DNA of 64,000 bases from Rhodanobacteraceae bacterium (GTDB taxonomy: Bacteria; Pseudomonadota; Gammaproteobacteria; Xanthomonadales; Rhodanobacteraceae): assembly GCA_009996615.1 (NCBI GenBank), contig JAACZU010000004.1, positions 237,529 to 301,528 on the forward strand, given 5' to 3'. This document shows, piece after piece, positions 56,594 to 64,000 of the stretch. Below the pieces are notes generated by a model that saw only the letters and a list, made by a program, of their open reading frames with translations, searched no databases and was not told the DNA's origin. Made by a program: the position numbers and the translations under genes. Positions within the stretch are counted from its first letter, which is position 1, and every line of letters begins with the position of its first letter.

Positions 56594-56735
56594 GTAGGCT
56601 GGACGGCCGCAGGCCGGCCGGCGCCTCGTGCCGGCCGCGCTACGCGCGTCCAGCCTGCGCAAGGCAGCGAGGGTCGAGGCACGAATGCCTGGCGGGACTC
56701 GCGCCTTCGGCGCTGCGGCCCACCCTACGGGCTGC
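56594..56735. repeat. Two adjacent inverted repeats after kbl
   Basis: 56594-56658: GTAGGCTGGACGGCCGCAGG ... CTACGCGCGTCCAGCCTGC, here not supplying a stop codon. 56692-56735: GGCGGGACTCGCGCC ... GGCGCTGCGGCCCACCCTAC, the same family as 49842-49885. Confidence 0.7.
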
Positions 56736-56750
56736 GCGACGAACCGCGCA

Positions 56751-57542
56751 TCACGACGCGCGGCTGCGCCGCCCGAGCCGTGCCACCTCGTCGGGCGAGA
56801 GCCGGCGCCACGCGCCCTTGGCCAGCGGGCCGAGCTCGAGCTCGCCGATCGCCACGCGCACGAGCCGCAGCACGCCTATGCCGAACGCGGCGAGCACGCG
56901 GCGGATCTGGCGGTTGCGGCCCTCGTCGAGCACGATCTCCAGCCACGCGGTCTTGTCGCCGCGGCGCAGCTCGCGCACGGCCTTGAGCGCGAGGTGCTCG
57001 CCGTCCGCGACGACGCCGGCGCGCAGCGCCTCGAGCAGGGCCGCGCCAGGCAGGCGGTCGATCTGCACGTGGTAGGTCTTGTCCACGTGCGACTCCGGCG
57101 CGGTGATCGCCGCCGCCCAGGCGCTGTCGTTGCTGAACAGCAGCAGGCCTTCGCTGGCCTGGTCGAGCCGGCCGACCGGCGCGACCCACGGCAGCCCGCT
57201 GCCGCCGAGCAGCACATACACGGTGTCGCGGCCGCGCTCGTCGGCCGCCGTGGTCACGTAGCCGCGCGGCTTGTTCAGCATCAGGTAGACGCGCTCGGCC
57301 GCGCCGACCGGCGCGCCGTCGAGCGTGACGCGGTCGCGCGCGAGGTCGACCGGCGTTTCCGGATCGCGCGCGATGCGGCCGTTCAGCGCGACGCGGCCGG
57401 CGGCGATCCACGCCGCCGCCTGCGTGCGCGAGGCGAGGCCGAGCTTGGAGAGCACGCGGGCGAGGCCGTGGCGCGGAGCACGCCGGGCGGGTGCGCTGCG
57501 CGACGGTCCTGGGGGTGGAAACGGTCGTCGCGGCGCACGCAT
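56751..57542 (-). CDS. RsuA-family rRNA pseudouridine synthase
   Basis: A 263-residue enzyme with a basic N-terminal extension, an S4 RNA-binding domain (LARVLSKLGLASRTQAAAWI, residues 28-70) and a catalytic domain with VGRLDQASEGLLLFSND (catalytic Asp in GRLD) and DEGRNRQIRRVLAAFG. These are signatures of the RsuA/RluB/E/F family. Which rRNA uridine it modifies cannot be told from sequence alone; RluB- or RluE-like roles are possible. Confidence 0.9.
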   Translation of the reverse strand: MRAPRRPFPPPGPSRSAPARRAPRHGLARVLSKLGLASRTQAAAWIAAGRVALNGRIARDPETPVDLARDRVTLDGAPVGAAERVYLMLNKPRGYVTTAADERGRDTVYVLLGGSGLPWVAPVGRLDQASEGLLLFSNDSAWAAAITAPESHVDKTYHVQIDRLPGAALLEALRAGVVADGEHLALKAVRELRRGDKTAWLEIVLDEGRNRQIRRVLAAFGIGVLRLVRVAIGELELGPLAKGAWRRLSPDEVARLGRRSRAS

Positions 57543-57554
57543 GGAAGCGGTGGC

Positions 57555-57821
57555 TCAGCGCTTGCTGAAACCGACGTGGGACTGCTCGTCGAGCTCCTCG
57601 CGCCCGACCGCCTCGACGCGCGCGGCCGGCGGACCTTCGTGCAGCCAGGCCTCGAGCACGGCCAGCGCGTCGGGCGTGCCGCAGGCGACGACCTCGACGC
57701 GGCCATCGGCGAGGTTCCGCGCGTAGCCGCTCAGGCCGAGTTCGCGCGCGCGCACGGTGGTCGAGGCGCGGAAGAACACGCCCTGCACGAGGCCGGAGAC
57801 GAGGAAGCGCGCGCTGGCCAT
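57555..57821 (-). CDS. acyP: Acylphosphatase
   Basis: An 88-residue acylphosphatase hydrolysing acyl phosphates such as 1,3-bisphosphoglycerate. Active-site segments are clear: [20 protein letters not shown] (phosphate loop and catalytic Arg) and [19 protein letters not shown] (catalytic Asn). Normal length. It lies 12 bases upstream of the pseudouridine synthase and 9 bases after the thioredoxin-like gene, in one minus-strand run. Confidence 0.94.
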   Translation of the reverse strand: MASARFLVSGLVQGVFFRASTTVRARELGLSGYARNLADGRVEVVACGTPDALAVLEAWLHEGPPAARVEAVGREELDEQSHVGFSKR

Positions 57822-57830
57822 GGCGCTCGC

Positions 57831-60675
<2,845 letters not shown>

Positions 60676-60702
60676 GGCCGACGACCGGATAGCGACCAGG
60701 AC

Positions 60703-60812
60703 GCAGGCTGCACGCACGCGGCGCGGCCGGCTCCATGGCGCCGGCCGGCCTGCGGCCGTCCAGCCTACGAAGCCCCTCCCGCCTCCCCTCGCCCCTCGCC
60801 CCTCTCCCGTCG
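60703..60812. repeat. GTAGGCTGGAC-family repeat plus heptamer array at the lysR 3' end
   Basis: 60703-60768 is the inverted repeat (GCAGGCTGCACGCACGCGGC ... GCGGCCGTCCAGCCTACGAA); the TAG at 60765-60767 on the minus strand is the stop of the LysR gene. 60776-60812 is a seven-base array (CCCCTCG, CCCCTCG, CCCCTCT, CCCGTCG) encoding the last residues of the regulator. Confidence 0.72.
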
Positions 60813-61754
60813 CTCGCACTGCTCATGCGTCAGGCGCGTCGCCTCCGGCAGGCGTTCGGCGAGGAAGTCGACGAACGCGCGCACGCCGGGCAGCAGGCCG
60901 CGCCGGCTCGCGTAGACGAAGTGCGCGATGCCCTGCGGGATGCTCCACTGCGGCAGCACGACCTCCAGCTCGCCGCGCGCGATCGCCGGCGCGCAGACGA
61001 ACTCGGGTAGCGCCGCGACGCCCATGCCGCGCTTGGCTGCCTCGAACAGCACGCCGAACTCGCCACAGATCAGGCGCGCGCGCATCTCGACGTTGACGCT
61101 GGCGCCGTCGGCGCCGATCAGCTCGAGCATCTGCGCGCCCTCGTGCTCGTACCACGACAGCAGCGGCAGGCGCTCGAGGTCGGCCGGCACCTGCGGCCGG
61201 CCATGCGCCGCGAGGAAGGCTGGCTGGGCCGCGAGCAGCACGCGCGACTGGCCGAAGCTGCGCAGGATCAGGCTGGCATCCGCATCGAGCTTGTTGCGTA
61301 CGCGGATCGCCACGTCGATGCCTTCGTTGATCAGGTCGACGCGGCGGTTGGTGGCAAGCACGCGCACCTGCATCTTCGGGTGGTGCTCGAGGAAGTCCGG
61401 CAGCACATGCGCGATCACGGTCTGCGCCAGCGACACCGGGCAACTGACGCGCACGACGCCGCGCGGCTCGGCGCGCAGCTCGTCGACCGCGTCCTGCGCC
61501 GCCTGCGCCTCCTCCAGCGCGGCGCGGCAGTGCGCGTAAAAGCGTTCGCCGATCTCGGTGACGGCGAAACGTCGCGTGGTCCGCTGCAGCAGGCGCACGC
61601 CGAGGCGCTCCTCCAGCTGTGCGACGCGCTTGCTCAGGCGCGACTTCGGCACGCCGAGCGCACGCCCGGCGGCGGAGAATCCGTGGTGTTCGACCACGGC
61701 CGCGAAGAAGCGCAGGTCGTTGAGGTCCTGCAACGCGCCGTAACCTCCCATCAT
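60765..61754 (-). CDS. LysR-family transcriptional regulator
   Basis: A 329-residue LTTR. The DNA-binding helix-turn-helix is in residues 10-70 (FFAAVVEHHGFSAAGRALGV, PKSRLSKRVAQLEERLGVRL); the rest is a substrate-binding-like domain (VRVSCPVSLAQTVIAHVLPD). It resembles regulators found beside quinone or azo reductases and is divergent from the azoreductase gene, 111 bases apart, which it likely controls in response to a quinone-like ligand (inference). The C-terminal RREREGRGEAGGAS-like tail is encoded by repeats and looks non-native. Confidence 0.92.
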   Translation of the reverse strand: MMGGYGALQDLNDLRFFAAVVEHHGFSAAGRALGVPKSRLSKRVAQLEERLGVRLLQRTTRRFAVTEIGERFYAHCRAALEEAQAAQDAVDELRAEPRGVVRVSCPVSLAQTVIAHVLPDFLEHHPKMQVRVLATNRRVDLINEGIDVAIRVRNKLDADASLILRSFGQSRVLLAAQPAFLAAHGRPQVPADLERLPLLSWYEHEGAQMLELIGADGASVNVEMRARLICGEFGVLFEAAKRGMGVAALPEFVCAPAIARGELEVVLPQWSIPQGIAHFVYASRRGLLPGVRAFVDFLAERLPEATRLTHEQCERRERGEGRGEAGGAS

Positions 61755-61865
61755 TGTTTCCCCTGATGAACTAATTGATGCGATTTTGCGGACTTATCGC
61801 CGCATTGTCCACGCCATATCTTCACTGCCGTTCCCGAATCCGGCATCTCGCCGATGGAGACCGCC

Positions 61866-62453
61866 ATGAAGATCCTGCACCTCGACTCCAGCGCGCTCGG
61901 CGCGCGCTCCGTCAGCCGCGAACTGAGCCAGGCGATCGTCGCCGCGTGGCGCCGCCTGCGGCCTGACGCGACCGTCAGCTACCGCGACCTCGCGGCCAAT
62001 CCGCTGCCGCACTGGACGCCCGTCGCCGATGCGGCCGACCCCGCCGCGCGTCTCGCGTCCGAGGTGCTCGACGAATTCCTCGCCGCCGACGTGGTCGTGA
62101 TCGGCGCACCAATGTACAACTTCTCTATCCCGAGCACGCTGAAGGCCTGGATCGACCGGATCGCGGTCGCCGGCAAGACGTTCCGCTACACCGCCACCGG
62201 CCCCGAGGGCCTGGCCGGCGACAAGCGCGTGATCGTGGCGTCCGCGCGCGGCGGCTACTACGGCGCTGGCACGCCCGGCGCCGCCGCGGATTACCAGGAG
62301 GCCTACCTGCGCCAGGTGTTCGGCTTCCTCGGCATCGACCAGGTCACGTTCGTCCGCGCCGAAGGCGTCAACATCGGCCCCGAGCAACGCGAGCAGGCGC
62401 TCGCCGCGGCACACGCGACGATCGCCGAGCGCGAGGCGCGCCTGGCCGCCTGA
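61866..62453 (+). CDS. azoR: FMN-dependent NADH-azoreductase AzoR
   Basis: A 195-residue flavodoxin-like reductase of azo dyes and quinones. It starts MKILHLDSSALGARSVSREL; FMN-binding APMYNFSIPSTLKAWIDRIA and RGGYYGAGT are typical of AzoR. The ATG at 61866 follows a GGAGACC-like region. Divergent from the LysR gene; together they form a plausible inducible detoxification pair. Confidence 0.94.
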   Translation: MKILHLDSSALGARSVSRELSQAIVAAWRRLRPDATVSYRDLAANPLPHWTPVADAADPAARLASEVLDEFLAADVVVIGAPMYNFSIPSTLKAWIDRIAVAGKTFRYTATGPEGLAGDKRVIVASARGGYYGAGTPGAAADYQEAYLRQVFGFLGIDQVTFVRAEGVNIGPEQREQALAAAHATIAEREARLAA

Positions 62454-62560
62454 GCGGCACCATTCCCCGCGGCGGCCGCTGGCGCCGCGGGGGTTCACCG
62501 CGTGTTCAATCGCGCGGGCTAGATTGGACGAACCGCCACTGGCTGCCACGAGGCGTGCCG

Positions 62561-62758
62561 ATGAACACGTCCGGTGAGCAAGACAAGAAGTGCGCCAACA
62601 CGCCCTGCCAGTGCGCGCCCAGGTCGTGGGATGCCTACTGCAGCGACTACTGCAAGCACACGGCGACCAGCGGCGTGCCGCGCGTGGAAACGACCTGTCG
62701 CTGCGAGCACGATGGCTGCGCGGCGGCAGCGGCCGCTTCGCCCCAGCGCGCGGGCTGA
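62561..62758 (+). CDS. Small Cys-rich metallothionein-like protein
   Basis: A 65-residue protein with eight cysteines and two histidines in the first 53 residues: C11, C16, C18, C27, C31, H33, C46, C48, H50, C53 (KKCANTPCQC, YCSDYCKH, CRCEHDGC). The spacing recalls bacterial metallothioneins (CxC, YCSxxC, CxCxHxxC). GAGG lies seven bases before the ATG. It probably binds Zn or other soft metals; the family assignment is by pattern only. Confidence 0.7.
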   Translation: MNTSGEQDKKCANTPCQCAPRSWDAYCSDYCKHTATSGVPRVETTCRCEHDGCAAAAAASPQRAG

Positions 62759-62854
62759 TCGAGCCGGGAGCCACGGCGCGGCGCATTTGCCCGCGCCACG
62801 CTGCGTCGCAGCACGGGCAATGTTAGGCTGCGTGCCCCTGCCCGGATCCCGCAC

Positions 62855-64000
62855 GTGCCCAAACGCCCCGCCATCCAGCGCCACGAATGGTTTGCCGTCG
62901 TGGTCGCGTTCGCCTACTTCTTCTGCGTGCTGGCCGCGTACTACGTGATCCGGCCGGTGCGCGACCAGTTGTCCGCCGCGGTCGGCTCGACCCAGCTGCC
63001 GATCTTCTACGCGGCGACCTTCGTCGCCACGCTGGCCTTGACGCCGCTGTTCGGCGCCCTGGTCGCGCGCTTCCCGCGGCGCACGTTCGTGCCGGTCGTG
63101 TACCTGTTCTTCATCGCCGGCATGCTCGCGTTCATCCCGCTGTTCCAGCTGCAGGATGCGATCGGCGCGCGCCTGCTCGGCTCGGCGTTCTTCGTCTGGG
63201 TCAGCGTGTTCAACCTGTTCGTGGTCGCGGTGTTCTGGAGCTTCATGGCCGACCTGTTCGATGCCGAACAGGCGCACCGGCTGTTCCCGGTGATCGCGCT
63301 TGGCGGCACGCTCGGTGCGATCGCCGGTCCGGCGATCACGCGCGGCTTCAATGCCTTGGTCGGCGTGTCCGGCCTGCTGGTCGTGTCCTCGCTGCTGCTC
63401 GGCGCCGCGATCGCCTGCATCGTCGGGCTGTCGCGCTGGTCGCGCCGGCATCCGGTGCGCGGCGACGAGCGGCGCGACGAGCGCATCATCGGCGGCGGCT
63501 TCCTCGCCGGCGCGATCGAGACGCTGAAGTCGCCGCTGATGCGGCGCCTGGCGCTGCTGATGCTGCTCGGCGACGCGGTCGGCACGGTGATCTATGCGCT
63601 GCTGGCCGACTACAGCGGCGCGACCTATGCCACGCGCACCGAGCGCATCAACTTCGCGGCCGGCATCGACCTCGGCGCGAATCTGCTGCAGGTGTTCCTG
63701 CAGATCTTCGTCACGCGCACGCTGCTGGTGCGCTTCGGCCCGGCGCCGGCGCTGGCGCTGGACGGCGCACTGAAGGCGCTGATGCTGGCCGGGCTGGCGG
63801 TGTTCGCCGGACCGTGGATCGCCGCGGTCGCGGTGGTTACGCGCGCGAGCGCGTACGGCGTGTTCAAGCCGGCCGCCGACAGCCTCTACACGCGCGTCGA
63901 TGCCGAGACGCGCTACAAGACCAAGAACTTCATCGACACCTCGGTCTGGCGCTTCGGCGACCTCGTCGTGACCAGCAGCTTCAACCTGCTGCGCGGCCTC
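62855..64000 (+). CDS. MFS-type transporter (partial, runs off the right edge)
   Basis: 382 residues visible, with ten or so hydrophobic helices. The start VPKRPAIQRHEWFAVVVAFA is a GTG at 62855. Segments AYYVIRPVRDQLSAAVGSTQ, FWSFMADLFDAEQAHRLFPV and VFKPAADSLYTRVDAETRYK resemble a branch of MFS proteins related to NTP/NDP translocases found in proteobacteria; the substrate is unknown. No frameshift in the visible part; the C-terminus lies outside the window. Confidence 0.85.
   Translation, partial: MPKRPAIQRHEWFAVVVAFAYFFCVLAAYYVIRPVRDQLSAAVGSTQLPIFYAATFVATLALTPLFGALVARFPRRTFVPVVYLFFIAGMLAFIPLFQLQDAIGARLLGSAFFVWVSVFNLFVVAVFWSFMADLFDAEQAHRLFPVIALGGTLGAIAGPAITRGFNALVGVSGLLVVSSLLLGAAIACIVGLSRWSRRHPVRGDERRDERIIGGGFLAGAIETLKSPLMRRLALLMLLGDAVGTVIYALLADYSGATYATRTERINFAAGIDLGANLLQVFLQIFVTRTLLVRFGPAPALALDGALKALMLAGLAVFAGPWIAAVAVVTRASAYGVFKPAADSLYTRVDAETRYKTKNFIDTSVWRFGDLVVTSSFNLLRGL

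Overview
The window is GC-rich chromosomal DNA (most genes look close to 70% G+C) from a gammaproteobacterium of the Xanthomonadales type. The evidence for that placement is the set of neighbourhoods (an aroK-aroB unit and a dnaE to accA stretch; a gspG-N secretion cluster beside bioA-rsmE; pilT-yggS-proC-yggT), the tesA/ybbA-ybbP arrangement, two Dcp-like M3 peptidases, and the dense load of GTAG-type palindromic repeats. I see no rRNA, tRNA, CRISPR array, phage or insertion sequence. The species cannot be named from this sequence.

Layout. 0-8.5 kb: the end of a parDE toxin-antitoxin pair, a secreted isoaspartyl peptidase/asparaginase, an M3 peptidase, divergent tesA and ybbAP, and a DUF486 membrane protein. 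8.6-12.7 kb: a DUF3761 secreted protein, mazG, a coupled nudE-cysQ pair and a histidinol-phosphatase-like gene. 12.7-18.7 kb: type II secretion genes gspG-H-I-J-K-L-M-N on the minus strand; gspC/D/E/F are not here. 18.7-30 kb: bioA, rsmE, the ygiBC pair, a compositionally foreign FtsX-type permease, pilT, yggS, proC, yggT and a substrate-binding protein. 30-38.4 kb: pdxH, a glycerate-kinase-like gene, dodecin, an exosortase of the XrtH type, aroKB and two related exported proteins carrying exosortase-type sorting signals. 38.5-53.2 kb: dnaE, a membrane-anchored hydrolase, an Fe-S photolyase with its DUF2256 partner, a PIN protein, a DUF347 protein, accA, an unknown exported protein, a YbaK-type deacylase and a second, lipoprotein M3 peptidase. 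53.2-55.1 kb: an AT-richer island with two unknown exported products. 55.4-64 kb: kbl, a pseudouridine synthase, acylphosphatase, a thioredoxin-like protein, a YihY membrane protein, wrbA, a DUF2069 protein, a LysR regulator divergent from an azoreductase, a Cys-rich metallothionein-like peptide and the first part of an MFS-type transporter.

What stands out. (1) A local protein-sorting system: exosortase XrtH lies 2-5 kb from two proteins that share an exported N-domain followed by a sorting-signal-like segment. In the short one this segment is C-terminal. In the long one it sits in the middle, followed by what looks like a second signal peptide and a full S8 protease, so the precursor may be cut in two. 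Beside them are a degenerate third copy and a duplicated 3' end of aroB, recording rearrangement. (2) Interspersed repeats have entered coding sequence. Heptanucleotide-armed repeats form the leader-coding regions of the gspG/H/I/J pseudopilins, a palindromic repeat lies in frame inside bioA, and four genes take their TAG stop from the foot of one repeat family.
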